Origin: Bosea sp. 685 | Lineage (GTDB): Bacteria > Pseudomonadota > Alphaproteobacteria > Rhizobiales > Beijerinckiaceae | DNA: 64,000 nt | NCBI RefSeq assembly: GCF_031884435.1 | Contig: NZ_CP134779.1 | Coordinates: forward strand, 620,001-684,000 | Reading direction: 5' to 3' | Shown: one piece after another, positions 35,738-44,634 of the stretch | Layout: each line of letters starts with the position of its first letter | Position numbering within the stretch: the stretch's first letter is position 1 | Program-made: the position numbers and the translations under genes | Notes under the pieces: model-generated | Seen by the model: the letters and a program-made list of their open reading frames with translations, nothing else | What the model was told of the DNA's origin: nothing | The model's database searches: none

Positions 35738-36949
35738 ATGACGATTGGAGTGGGCGGATCGAGCTTTGAGGCCGAGCTCGCCAAATTGAAGCCGATGACG
35801 GATGGCATCGAGCCGATCGCGGTGACCGAGTTCAAGACTCGCATCGCCAAGGCGCAGGCCCTGCTGCGTGAACAAGGTCTCCAGGCGCTCTATCTCGATA
35901 CCTCCACGAGCCTTGCCTACTTCACCGGCATCCAGCTCACCTTGTCCGAGCGCCTGCATGGCGCGGTCATTCCGGCCGAGGGCGAGATCGTCTATCTCAG
36001 CCCGACCTTCGAGGAGCCGAAGACGCGGGAATTGATGCGCTTCGGCGAGGAGGTGCGCTGCTGGGAGGAACACGAGGACCCAACGGAGCTTGTCATCGAG
36101 ACCATCCGCAGCCTGGGCTATGAGAGCGGCCAGGTCGCGCTCGATCCGCATACGCCGTTCTATATCGTCGACGGGCTGCGCAAGGCCGGCAACCGTTTCT
36201 CCTTCACCCAAGGCAGTTCAATCACTGCGGCCTGCAGGCAATTGAAGTCGGCAGCCGAGATCGCCTTGATCCAGCGCGCCATGGACATCACCATGGAGGT
36301 GCACCGGGCGGCTGCCCGGGCGCTGCAGGTCGGCGTCACCACTGCTCAGGTCAAGCTGTTCCTCGACCAGGCGCATCGCAAGCTCGGCATGAGCTGGACC
36401 AGCGGCGCCGCCCAGTTCGGCGAGGCGACCGCCTATCCCCATGGCGTGCCCTATGAGCAGACGCTGCAGGACGGCGACATGGTGCTGATCGACATGGGCA
36501 CCAAGGTCGGCGGCTATCGCTCCGACATCACCCGCACCTATGTCTTCGGCGAGGCCAACCCTCGCCAGCGCGAGATCTGGAACCTGGAGAAGAGAGCGCA
36601 GCTGGCAGCGTTCGATGCGGCTGTCCTGGGTGCGCCCTGCGAGGCGGTGGACGCTGCGGCGCGCGGCGTCATCGAGGCGGCGGGCTTCGGCCCGGGCTAC
36701 AAGGTGCCGGGCTTGCCGCATCGCACCGGCCATGGGCTCGGCCTCGACGTGCATGAGGAGGCCTTCATGGTGAAGGGCAACAAGACGCCACTCCAGGTCG
36801 GCATGTGCTTCTCCGACGAACCGATGATCTGCATCTATGGCGAGTTCGGCGTCCGCCTCGAGGACATCATCTACATGGCCGAGGACGGGGCCCACTGGTT
36901 CACCAAGCCGGCTCATTCCGTGGACGACCCGTTCGGCTACGAAGCCTGA
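35738..36949 (+). CDS. M24 family metallopeptidase (Xaa-Pro peptidase type)
   Basis: A 403-residue enzyme of the aminopeptidase P/prolidase family. All five metal ligands are present: D252 (LIDMG), D263 (RSDITRT), H332 (GHGLGLDVHEE), E361 (DEPMI) and E375 (RLED). The N-terminal creatinase-like domain has SLAYFTGIQLT. It should cleave peptides with proline in second position in the cytoplasm using two metal ions. The ATG at 35738 follows GAGGA by 8 bases. It contrasts with the ligand-poor M24-fold protein at 18758-19933. It converges with the CBS-protein gene. Confidence 0.92.
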   Translation: MTIGVGGSSFEAELAKLKPMTDGIEPIAVTEFKTRIAKAQALLREQGLQALYLDTSTSLAYFTGIQLTLSERLHGAVIPAEGEIVYLSPTFEEPKTRELMRFGEEVRCWEEHEDPTELVIETIRSLGYESGQVALDPHTPFYIVDGLRKAGNRFSFTQGSSITAACRQLKSAAEIALIQRAMDITMEVHRAAARALQVGVTTAQVKLFLDQAHRKLGMSWTSGAAQFGEATAYPHGVPYEQTLQDGDMVLIDMGTKVGGYRSDITRTYVFGEANPRQREIWNLEKRAQLAAFDAAVLGAPCEAVDAAARGVIEAAGFGPGYKVPGLPHRTGHGLGLDVHEEAFMVKGNKTPLQVGMCFSDEPMICIYGEFGVRLEDIIYMAEDGAHWFTKPAHSVDDPFGYEA

Positions 36950-36970
36950 ACGCGCGGCGTTGGGCGCCGA

Positions 36971-38290
36971 TCAGGGCCCAGTCGTCGCGAGCAGCTTGTC
37001 GATCCGCTTGCCGTCCATGTCGATGATCTCGAAGCGCCAGCCTTCATAGTCGAAATGCTCACCGGCTTCCGGAAGCCGGCCGAGCTGGACCAAAGCGAAA
37101 CCGGCGATGGTGTGAAAATCGCCTTCCACCGATCCCGACCGGAAGCCGAGGCGGGCGAAGGCGTCGTGAGCCAGCATCGCGCCGTCGAGCAGCAGCGAGC
37201 CGTCTTCGCGCTCGACGATATCCGGCTCTTCGCCTTCCGCATCCGACAGGTCGCCGGCGATGGCCTCGAGCAGGTCGGTTTGGGTGACGATCCCTTCCAG
37301 GCTGCCATATTCGTCGATGACGATGGCGAGGCGGACCGGCGCCTTCTTGAACTGGTCGAGCACGCGGAAGATCGGCACGCCTTCGTGAACGACCACAGGT
37401 TCGCGGATGACGGCCATCGGGTCGAGTGTCTTTCCGTCGAGCACCTGGTCGAGCAGGTCCTTCTTCAGGATCATGCCCAGGGGCTCGTTGACATCGCCGC
37501 GCCCGACCAGGAGCTGCTCGTGGCGGCAGGCGCGGATGGTGCGCAGAATCTCGGCCGGGCTATCATCGGCGTCGATCCACTCGATGTCGCGGCGTGGCGT
37601 CATGATGTCGCCGATACGGCGGTCGCCGATATTGAGGACGCGTTCGACGACCTCCTGCTGCGTCTGCTGGAGAATGCCGGCTTCCTGGCTGGCCTGGATG
37701 AGGAGCTTGAGCTCCTCCGGAGAATGCAGCGCTTCCTCGCCCGTACCTGGCCGCAGGCCGCATAGCCGCAGCAGGAGATTGCCGAGGCCGTTGAGCGCGA
37801 TGATCGCAGGCCGGAGCAGGAACAGGAACAGGCCAAGGGGGCGCACGATCCAGAGCGCAGTGCCTTCGCTGCGCTGGAGGGCAAGACTCTTGGGGGCGAG
37901 TTCGCCCAGCACGATATGCAGCGTGGTGATGATGATGAAGGAGATCGCGACTGCGATCGCATGCGAACTGGCCGTCGCCAGGGATCCGGGCAGCGCGTTC
38001 AGCAAGGGCATGATCAGATGGGCGAGTGCCGGTTCGCCGACCCAGCCGAGCGCCAGGGACGAAATCGTGATGCCGAGCTGGGTGGCCGCGAGATTGGCGT
38101 CGAGATTGTCGACGGCCCGCTTCAGGGCGCCGGCATTGGTCCTGCCGGAATTGACCAGTTCAGTCACACGGCTGCGGCGGACGGCGACGAGGGAAAATTC
38201 CGCTGCGACAAAAAAGCCGTTCGCGGCAACGAGAACAAGTACGGCGAGTATCCCGATCAGATCGGGCATACCACCATCAGGACTAGGCAT
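36971..38290 (-). CDS. CNNM/DUF21 and CBS-pair membrane protein (hemolysin C/CorC-like)
   Basis: A 439-residue membrane protein. The DUF21/CNNM domain (about residues 8-200) has AANGFFVAAEFSLVAVRRSR and ALGWVGEPAL. A CBS pair follows (about 215-340, with MTPRRDIEWID), then the CorC/HlyC transporter-associated domain to the end. Such proteins are linked to magnesium or cobalt efflux. The ATG at 38290 has AAGGAG 4-5 bases ahead; longer readings add an improbable Arg/Pro-rich leader. Confidence 0.9.
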   Translation of the reverse strand: MPSPDGGMPDLIGILAVLVLVAANGFFVAAEFSLVAVRRSRVTELVNSGRTNAGALKRAVDNLDANLAATQLGITISSLALGWVGEPALAHLIMPLLNALPGSLATASSHAIAVAISFIIITTLHIVLGELAPKSLALQRSEGTALWIVRPLGLFLFLLRPAIIALNGLGNLLLRLCGLRPGTGEEALHSPEELKLLIQASQEAGILQQTQQEVVERVLNIGDRRIGDIMTPRRDIEWIDADDSPAEILRTIRACRHEQLLVGRGDVNEPLGMILKKDLLDQVLDGKTLDPMAVIREPVVVHEGVPIFRVLDQFKKAPVRLAIVIDEYGSLEGIVTQTDLLEAIAGDLSDAEGEEPDIVEREDGSLLLDGAMLAHDAFARLGFRSGSVEGDFHTIAGFALVQLGRLPEAGEHFDYEGWRFEIIDMDGKRIDKLLATTGP

Positions 38291-38622
38291 GGTCTCCTTT
38301 TGGGCAGCGGGCCGCCACGGACTATTGCGGGAGTTTCCCGTATAGCACGGCTTTGCCTGATGCGTGTGACCACATATGCGGCGATCGGGCCGGGGCGATG
38401 CTTCGCCCGAGCCCGGTGACTCCTGGCGCGGTGCGATTATTCTTCGGCTATGCCAGCTGGGCTGTGGCAAGACGTTGGGAACTCTGCCAATTCCAGCCTG
38501 GCCGCCGATCCGGGTTTCAGGTGGTCAGAGCACGCCAGGCTGGCAACCGCGCCTTCGGACAACGCCTCATTGAGCGACATCCCCGTCACGAGCGTATAGG
38601 ACACCGAACGAGCTGGATGGAG

Positions 38623-38646
38623 AGCCTTCTCGATGGCGAGTGCATG
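38623..38646. repeat. 24-bp interspersed repeat, copy 1 (spans uppP start)
   Basis: AGCCTTCTCGATGGCGAG and following bases match 52062-52085 at 22 of 24 positions. It includes the start codon used for uppP. The bases before each copy also share a CCCCGTCA block, which suggests a small dispersed intergenic element. Confidence 0.6.
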
Positions 38647-39505
38647 TTCGGCCGGTATCGATACCGGGTTCGCTGCGTTGGATTTTGGGCAGATGGTCGT
38701 GCTGGGCCTCGTGCAGGGCGTCAGCGAATTGCTGCCGATTTCCTCGACGGCCCATATGCGCGTCGTCCCGGCCGTGCTGGGCTGGCCGGATCCGGGATCG
38801 GCCTTCTCGGCCCTGATGCAGCTGGCAGCGCTTGCCGCCGTGGTGAGCTATTTCCGGCGCGATGTCAGCGAGATCGCGACCGGGTCCTGGCTCGCGCTGA
38901 GGCGCCGCAAGACCGGCGGGCCGCATTTCAGGCTGGCGGTCGGCATCGTGCTGGCGACGATCCCGATCGTCGTTGCGGGCGTGCTGCTCGCGCCGCTGCT
39001 CAATGCCTGCGGCTCGCCTTTGCGCTCGCTCTGGGTGATCGGCGCGAGCTCGATCGTGATGGCGCTGCTTCTAGCCCTGGCCGAATGGCTGGCCCGTCAT
39101 GACCGCAGCGTCGAGCAGGCCAAGCTTCGGGATTTCCTCTTGGTTGGCCTTGCCCAGGTCGGCGCGCTGATCCCCGGCGTATCCCGCTCGGGATCGACCC
39201 TGACTGCGGCGCTGGGCCTGGGCTTCAAGCGCGCGGAAGCCGCGCGCCTGTCCTTCCTGATCGGCTTGCCGGCGATCGCGCTGGCCGGCCTCAAGGAGGC
39301 GGTCGAACTCGCCAGGGCCGGCATCGACGCTCATGCCGCCGCACTGCTCCTGGTGGGCCTCGTCGCCGGTTCGCTGGCGTCATTTGCCGCGGTCTGGGGC
39401 CTCATGCGCTTTCTGGAACGCATGTCGAGCTGGCCGTTCGTTCTCTATCGCGGCAGCATGGGCATCCTGCTGTTGGCGGGAGTCGCGTCGGGTTGGCTGC
39501 ATTAG
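38633..39505 (+). CDS. uppP: undecaprenyl-diphosphate phosphatase (UppP/BacA)
   Basis: A 290-residue integral membrane enzyme with about eight spans. It removes a phosphate from undecaprenyl diphosphate to recycle the lipid carrier of peptidoglycan, and confers bacitracin tolerance. Both active-site boxes are present: GVSELLPISSTAHM near residues 28-41 (usual form EFLPISSTGH) and PGVSRSGST in the second half. The ATG at 38633 gives a normal distance to the first box but falls inside a dispersed repeat. It stands alone between the CBS protein and a GntR gene. Confidence 0.92.
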   Translation: MASACSAGIDTGFAALDFGQMVVLGLVQGVSELLPISSTAHMRVVPAVLGWPDPGSAFSALMQLAALAAVVSYFRRDVSEIATGSWLALRRRKTGGPHFRLAVGIVLATIPIVVAGVLLAPLLNACGSPLRSLWVIGASSIVMALLLALAEWLARHDRSVEQAKLRDFLLVGLAQVGALIPGVSRSGSTLTAALGLGFKRAEAARLSFLIGLPAIALAGLKEAVELARAGIDAHAAALLLVGLVAGSLASFAAVWGLMRFLERMSSWPFVLYRGSMGILLLAGVASGWLH

Positions 39506-39540
39506 CGGTAAGCGGTCGAGCGATAGGCGAGGGTTTGCTC

Positions 39541-40203
39541 TCAGCCCAGGAGCGCTTTCGCGTAGGTCTCGCCCGAATTGGCGATATGCGCGGTCATCAG
39601 GCTGGTGAAGCTCGCGAAGTCGCCGGCCTGGAAGAAGCCGAGGATGGCGCGGTGCTCCTCGAAGGAGCGCGGCGTCTGGACGTCGATGGGCGAACTCAGA
39701 TTGGTCCGCAGCGCCGCGACGCGCCCGGCCACGAGCCGGTAGGATTCCTGCAGATAGCGATTGCCGCAATGGTTGAAGAAGGCCTCGTGCAGGGCAGTGT
39801 CGGCACGGCCATAGGCGACGTTGTCCTTGGCCTTCAGCGCCTGTTCCATCCCGGCGATCGCCGCCTCGATCTCGGTGACGACACTGTCGCGGTCACGGTT
39901 ATAGGCGAGTTCGGCCGCCTTGGGTTCGAGGATGATCCGGAACTGGCAGATCGTGGCGATGTCCTCGGCATCGGGGCTGAAGACGAAGCTGCCGACCTGC
40001 GGCTTGACCACCACCAGGCCTTGCAACTGAAGCTGGTTGAGCGCCTCGCGCACCGGGGTTCGGCTGACGCCGAAGGACTGCGCCAGCATCTCCTCCGCGA
40101 TGAAAGCGCCGAGCGGGAGTTCGCCTTCGATGATCGCCTGGCGGAGGCGCGCGACCGCCTTCTGCGCCAATGACTTCGTGGGCTGGAGCTTCAATGACAG
40201 CAT
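39541..40203 (-). CDS. GntR-family regulator, FCD subfamily
   Basis: A 220-residue regulator. The winged helix is at about residues 11-75, with LAQSFGVSRTPVREALNQLQ as recognition region. The FCD ligand domain of about 130 residues follows, with FRIILEPKAAELA and the late HRAILGFFQAGDF. FCD regulators bind small carboxylates with a metal held by Asp/His residues. It lies downstream of a TRAP transporter and FAD oxidase in the same direction, past a strong hairpin, and probably controls them. Confidence 0.9.
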   Translation of the reverse strand: MLSLKLQPTKSLAQKAVARLRQAIIEGELPLGAFIAEEMLAQSFGVSRTPVREALNQLQLQGLVVVKPQVGSFVFSPDAEDIATICQFRIILEPKAAELAYNRDRDSVVTEIEAAIAGMEQALKAKDNVAYGRADTALHEAFFNHCGNRYLQESYRLVAGRVAALRTNLSSPIDVQTPRSFEEHRAILGFFQAGDFASFTSLMTAHIANSGETYAKALLG

Positions 40204-40254
40204 GGCGAGGTTGGTTCCGCCTCATGAGGACGGCGACATGGAGCGGAGCGGGAA

Positions 40255-40282
40255 TGCCCGAAGCCGGGAGAGGCTTCGGGCA
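40255..40282 (-). terminator. 11-bp perfect hairpin after the TRAP operon
   Basis: TGCCCGAAGCC (40255-40265) pairs exactly with GGCTTCGGGCA (40272-40282) around a six-base loop. It lies 83 bases past the dctP stop and before the GntR gene. No T run follows on the minus strand, so it may slow or partly stop transcription or stabilise the 3' end. Confidence 0.5.
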
Positions 40283-40364
40283 CTCTCAATAACAGATTCG
40301 CGTGGGAGTGAGCGGAGGGCCGGTGGCCAGCCTTTACCGCTCCAGATTCCGCAAGCGCTGGAAA

Positions 40365-41387
40365 TCAGCTCCCGCGAATGCGCTTGAGATCTCCGAGGAC
40401 GAGGTCGAGCGCCTCCTGTCCGATCGAGGCGGCATTGCGCTCGTAGATGACCTTGAGCTTGTCGCGCAGCCTTGCGGTTTCCTCGGGCGAGATCTCATTG
40501 ACCTGCATGCCCGCGGCCTTGAGATTGGCGAGGCTGAGGTCTGACTTCTCGCGATTGACCTTGCGCTGCTCGGCTTGGCCGACGATGGCGCATTCCTTCA
40601 GCACGGCTTGTTCGGCTGGCGAGAGCGTGTCCCAGATCTTCTTCGAGAACAGCACCAATGTCGGGCTGTAGGCGTGCTTGGTCAGCGTGAGGTATTTCTG
40701 GACCTCGTAGAACTTCATGTTTTCGATGTTGTTGTACGGGTTCTCCTGCCCGTCGACCGTCTTGGTCTCCAGCGCTGAATAGACCTCGGAGAAGGCCAGC
40801 GGCACGGCATTGCTGCCGAGCTCCTTGAAGGTGTCGATGAAGATGGTGTTCTGCATCACCCGCATCTTCACACCCTGGAAATCCTCGGCCTTGGTGATCG
40901 GCCGGCGCGAATTCGTGGTGTAGCGGAAGCCGTTCTCCCACCAGGCGAGATTGATCACGCCGACGGCCGGCAGCTTGTCCGAGAACCAGGTCCCGGCCTT
41001 GCCGTCGAGAACCTGGTCGGCCTCCTTCTCGTCGTTGAAGAGGAAGGGCAAATCGAACACGCCGAGCGCCGGTACGATGCCGGTCAACGGTGCGGTCGAG
41101 GTCAGCACCATGTCGAGCGAGCCGGTGCGCACGCTCTGTGTCGCGGTGAGGTCGTTGCCGAGCGCTCCGTCCCAATAGGCTTGGATCTTCAGCTTGCCGC
41201 CGGATTTCGCCAGCGTGCAGGCGCCCATGGCGGCAAGGCCGTTGCCCATGGGGTGTTCCTTGCTGACGCCATTGGAGACGCGGATGTTGCGCTCCTTGAA
41301 CTGGGCCGCGGCGGGACCGGCGACGCAAGTCAGAGCAACAGCGGCAAACGCGGCGGGCAAGCTCACAAGCAGCGATTTTTTCGTCAT
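40365..41387 (-). CDS. dctP: TRAP transporter solute-binding protein (DctP family)
   Basis: A 340-residue periplasmic receptor. A signal peptide runs to about residue 28 (AAA-Q). The carboxylate-binding Arg lies in the FQGVKMRVMQNTIFIDTFKELG region, the DctP signature, with NAVPLAFSEVYSALETKTVDGQENPYNN following (landmarks near 165-215). GGAGG lies about 9 bases before the ATG. It captures an organic acid, probably a hydroxyacid oxidised by the neighbouring FAD enzyme, and passes it to the DctQM channel. Confidence 0.93.
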   Translation of the reverse strand: MTKKSLLVSLPAAFAAVALTCVAGPAAAQFKERNIRVSNGVSKEHPMGNGLAAMGACTLAKSGGKLKIQAYWDGALGNDLTATQSVRTGSLDMVLTSTAPLTGIVPALGVFDLPFLFNDEKEADQVLDGKAGTWFSDKLPAVGVINLAWWENGFRYTTNSRRPITKAEDFQGVKMRVMQNTIFIDTFKELGSNAVPLAFSEVYSALETKTVDGQENPYNNIENMKFYEVQKYLTLTKHAYSPTLVLFSKKIWDTLSPAEQAVLKECAIVGQAEQRKVNREKSDLSLANLKAAGMQVNEISPEETARLRDKLKVIYERNAASIGQEALDLVLGDLKRIRGS

Positions 41388-41411
41388 TTTCTTGATCCTC
41401 CCTTTTTGAAA

Positions 41412-42692
41412 TCAGTGCGACAGCCAAGCCAGCGGAACCATCACCAGCCCGGGGAAAAGAACGAGCAGGAACAGCACGAGCAGTTCCGCCCAGAGGAAGG
41501 GCCAGAGCCCCTTCATCAGATCGCTCATCGAAATATTGGCGACGCCGCACATCACGTTCAGCACGATGCCGACCGGCGGCGTGATCAGCCCGATGGCGTT
41601 GTTCATGATGAAGAGCACGCCGAAATAGACGGGATCGATCCCCGCCTGCTTGATCACCGGCATCAGCACGGGGGTCAGGATCATCAACGTCGGCGCGAAA
41701 TCCAGCGCCGTGCCGACGACGACCACGATCGCCATGATGACGAACATCAGCAGGATCTTGTTGCCCATGAAGGGGCTGAGCATCGCTGCGACCTGCTCGG
41801 GCAGCTCCGACAGAGTGATCAGCCAGGCCGAGATCAACGCGGCCGCGATCAGGAAGACCACGACCGAGGTGCTTTTGGCTGCCGCAACCAGCAGCGGATA
41901 GAGCTGGCGCAGCGGGAGTTCGCGGTAGACGAAGGCGCCGATCACGAAGGCGTAGACGCAAGCCGCGACGCCGGCCTCCGTCGGCGTGAAGACGCCGAAC
42001 TTCAGCCCGCCGATGATGCCGAGCGGCATGACCAGAGCCCAGATGCCGTCGATGCCGGCGCGTGCGCGCGCGCCCCAATTCTGGCGCGGCAGCACCGTGA
42101 CCTTGTCGCGGCGCGCGACCCATAGCCAGGCGAGGGTTAAAGCCAGGCCCATCATCAGGCCAGGCACGATGCCGGCGAGGAAGAGCTTGCCGATCGAGAC
42201 ATTGGCGATGACGCCGAAGACGATCAATCCGATCGATGGCGGGATCACCGGCGCGATGACGCCGCCAGCGGCAATCAGTCCGGCTGCGCGCGGAACATTG
42301 TAACCGGCCTGCCGCATCATCGGGATCAGCAAGGCGCCGATCGCCGCAGCGTCTGCCGCCGCGCTGCCGGAAATCGCGGCCATGACGACGGAGGCGAAGA
42401 TCGCGACGAAGCCGAGCCCGCCGCGCAAATGGCCGACGAAGGTCAGCGCGAAGACCACGATGCGCCTGGAGATGCCGCCGGCGTTCATCAATTCGCCGGC
42501 GAGCATGAAGAAGGGGATCGCCAGCAGCGGGAAGCTGTCGGCGCCCTCGATCAGCTTCTGCGACAGGATCGCGGTGTCGATATTGCCCTGCATCAGCATG
42601 AGGGCGACCGCGCAGACCAGGAGCGCGAAGGCGATCGGCATGCCCAGCGCCATGGCGCCGAGCAGCGAGGTCGTGAAGACGACGACGGTCAC
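41412..42692 (-). CDS. dctM: TRAP transporter large permease (DctM family)
   Basis: A 426-residue sodium-coupled membrane subunit with about twelve spans. AIPFFMLAGELMNAGGISRRI, VIPPSIGLIVFGVIANVSIG and the late LGLITPPVGIVLNVMCGV-like segment are DctM landmarks. It begins with GTG, overlapping the dctQ stop by four bases, and ends 24 bases before dctP. The gene order dctQ-dctM-dctP is reversed from the classical dctPQM order. Confidence 0.93.
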   Translation of the reverse strand: MTVVVFTTSLLGAMALGMPIAFALLVCAVALMLMQGNIDTAILSQKLIEGADSFPLLAIPFFMLAGELMNAGGISRRIVVFALTFVGHLRGGLGFVAIFASVVMAAISGSAAADAAAIGALLIPMMRQAGYNVPRAAGLIAAGGVIAPVIPPSIGLIVFGVIANVSIGKLFLAGIVPGLMMGLALTLAWLWVARRDKVTVLPRQNWGARARAGIDGIWALVMPLGIIGGLKFGVFTPTEAGVAACVYAFVIGAFVYRELPLRQLYPLLVAAAKSTSVVVFLIAAALISAWLITLSELPEQVAAMLSPFMGNKILLMFVIMAIVVVVGTALDFAPTLMILTPVLMPVIKQAGIDPVYFGVLFIMNNAIGLITPPVGIVLNVMCGVANISMSDLMKGLWPFLWAELLVLFLLVLFPGLVMVPLAWLSH

Positions 42693-43219
42693 GGGCGCAG
42701 TTCTCCGGCGACGGGCGGATGGGGCATCTCTTCGCTCTCGCTGACGTCGATCAATTCATCGTCCCGGATTACTCCGGTTGCGACGCGCCAGAGCTTGATA
42801 GCGGCGTGCAGGCCGATGCCGAGCGCCGTGACGTAGCTCACGCCATAGACCCAGATCATCGGCAGGCCGGTCACCGGCGCGGCCGTGGTCGCGTTCACCT
42901 CGTGCTGGACCCAGGTGCCCTCGAACAACAGGACGCAGCAGATCAGGATCAGGGCTTGGCTGAGGGCGAAGCAGATCAGCCGTCCGCGGCGCGACAGGGC
43001 GCGCACGACGGTGTCCATGCCGAGATGGCTGCCGTCGCGCATGGCCAGCACCGCGCCGATGAAGGTCAGCCAGACGAAGCAGAAGCGCGACAGCTCTTCG
43101 GAGACGACGATGCCGGAATTGAAGACGTAGCGCAGCACGACATTGCCGAAGACCATCACCACCATGGCCAACAGCAGCGCGGCCAGCAGCGCCTCGATGA
43201 GCTTGAAACCACGCGCCAT
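42689..43219 (-). CDS. dctQ: TRAP transporter small permease (DctQ family)
   Basis: A 176-residue protein with four hydrophobic spans, the first from IEALLAALLLAMVVMVFGNVV. RYVFNSGIVVSEELSRFCFVW is the DctQ signature region. The ATG at 43219 lies two bases after the FAD oxidase stop; a longer reading runs inside that gene and is rejected. The hydrophilic C terminus after residue 145 is acidic. Confidence 0.9.
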   Translation of the reverse strand: MARGFKLIEALLAALLLAMVVMVFGNVVLRYVFNSGIVVSEELSRFCFVWLTFIGAVLAMRDGSHLGMDTVVRALSRRGRLICFALSQALILICCVLLFEGTWVQHEVNATTAAPVTGLPMIWVYGVSYVTALGIGLHAAIKLWRVATGVIRDDELIDVSESEEMPHPPVAGELRP

Positions 43220-43221
43220 GG

Positions 43222-44634
43222 TCAGATCACCTTGCCGGGGTTGAGCAGATTGTCGGGGTCGAGCGCCGTCTTCAGCGTCCGCATCAGCGCGATCTCGGGT
43301 TCGCTGCGGGCATGGCCGAGCCATGGCTTCTTCATAGTGCCGATGCCGTGCTCGGCCGAGACGCTGCCGCCGAGTTCGCGGACGAGGCCGTAGATGATCG
43401 CGTCCATCGCCGTCTTCGGCTGCTGCTCGATGGCAAGCCCCGGCACCCAGGCGACGAGATGCAGGTTTCCATCGCCGATATGACCGTAATAGACGCTCTC
43501 GCAGCCGGGGATGCCGGCGCTCAGCTCCGTCTTGCAGCGCGTCGCGAAGGTGTCCATGCGCGCCACCACGAGACCGATATCGTAGGAGACATGCGGGCCG
43601 AGCACCTGGCCGAACTCGGCGCAGGCGTCGCGGACGGCCCAGAAGGCCTGCGTCTGCGCATGCGATTGCGCGACGGCAGCGTCAGCGAGGACGCCGCGCT
43701 CCATCATGCCTTCGAGCCAGGCTTGGAAGCGCGCACCATCGGCCACCTCGTCCGAGCCATGCGTCTCGACCAGCACATAGAGGCCATGGCCGCTGCCGAC
43801 CGGAGCGCGCACGCCGACGCGCTCGGTGACGACCTGCCAGTAATCCGGCCACATCACCTCGAAAGCCGAGAGGTTCGAGCCGAGGCCGTTGCGCGCCTCG
43901 CCCAGCAGCCTCACGACCGCGTCGTAGTCTGAGAGCGCGCAGAGCGCGGCCATGGTCGAGCGCGGCTTGGGGAACAGCCGCAGCACGACGCGGGTGATGA
44001 TGCCGAGTGTCCCCTCCGAGCCGATGAAGAGATGCTTCAGGTCATAGCCGGCATTGTTCTTGAGCAACTTGTTCAGATTGGTGACGACCGTGCCGTCTGC
44101 GAGCACGACCTCGAGCCCGAGCACGAGATCGCGCGTCATGCCGTAGCGGATGACCCTGTTGCCGCCAGCATTGGTCGAGAGATTGCCGCCGATGGCGCAG
44201 GAGCCGCGCGAGCCGAGATCGAGCGGGAAGAGGAAGCCGGCGGCGTCGGCCGCGTTCTGGATCACCTCCAGCGGCGTGCCGGCCTTCGCCGTCATCGTGG
44301 CGCTGGCGGTATCGATCTCCTCGATGCCGGTCATGCGCTCGAGCGAGATGGCGACCCAGCCCGCCTCGGGCGTGGCGCCGCCGCAGAGCCCGGTCATGCC
44401 GCCCTGCGGCACGAAAGGCAGGCCCGCCGCACGGCAGGCAGTGACCGCCTGGGAAACTCCTGTCGCATCAACCGGTCGCACGACGGCCAGGGGCCGGCGA
44501 GGGAGCTGGGCGCTCCAATCGTTGCAGTTGCGCGCGGGAACATCGGCCCCGGTCAGGACGGCATGCGCCCCGAGCCCGGCCTTCAGATCCTCAAGCGCAT
44601 CCTCCGCGCGACGGGGTTGATTCATCGCAAGCAT
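43222..44634 (-). CDS. FAD-linked oxidase (glycolate oxidase GlcD / D-lactate dehydrogenase type)
   Basis: A 470-residue flavoprotein of the vanillyl-alcohol oxidase fold. The PCMH-type FAD domain has FVPQGGMTGLCGGATPEAGW, LDLGSRGSCAIGGNLSTNAGG and GSEGTLGIITRVVLRLF. The C-terminal FAD-oxidase domain has YYGHIGDGNLHL and VSAEHGIGTMKKPWL. It oxidises a 2-hydroxyacid to a 2-oxoacid. It is the first gene of the TRAP operon, so the imported ligand is probably its substrate. ATGs at 44634 and 44625 are both possible starts. Confidence 0.92.
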   Translation of the reverse strand: MLAMNQPRRAEDALEDLKAGLGAHAVLTGADVPARNCNDWSAQLPRRPLAVVRPVDATGVSQAVTACRAAGLPFVPQGGMTGLCGGATPEAGWVAISLERMTGIEEIDTASATMTAKAGTPLEVIQNAADAAGFLFPLDLGSRGSCAIGGNLSTNAGGNRVIRYGMTRDLVLGLEVVLADGTVVTNLNKLLKNNAGYDLKHLFIGSEGTLGIITRVVLRLFPKPRSTMAALCALSDYDAVVRLLGEARNGLGSNLSAFEVMWPDYWQVVTERVGVRAPVGSGHGLYVLVETHGSDEVADGARFQAWLEGMMERGVLADAAVAQSHAQTQAFWAVRDACAEFGQVLGPHVSYDIGLVVARMDTFATRCKTELSAGIPGCESVYYGHIGDGNLHLVAWVPGLAIEQQPKTAMDAIIYGLVRELGGSVSAEHGIGTMKKPWLGHARSEPEIALMRTLKTALDPDNLLNPGKVI

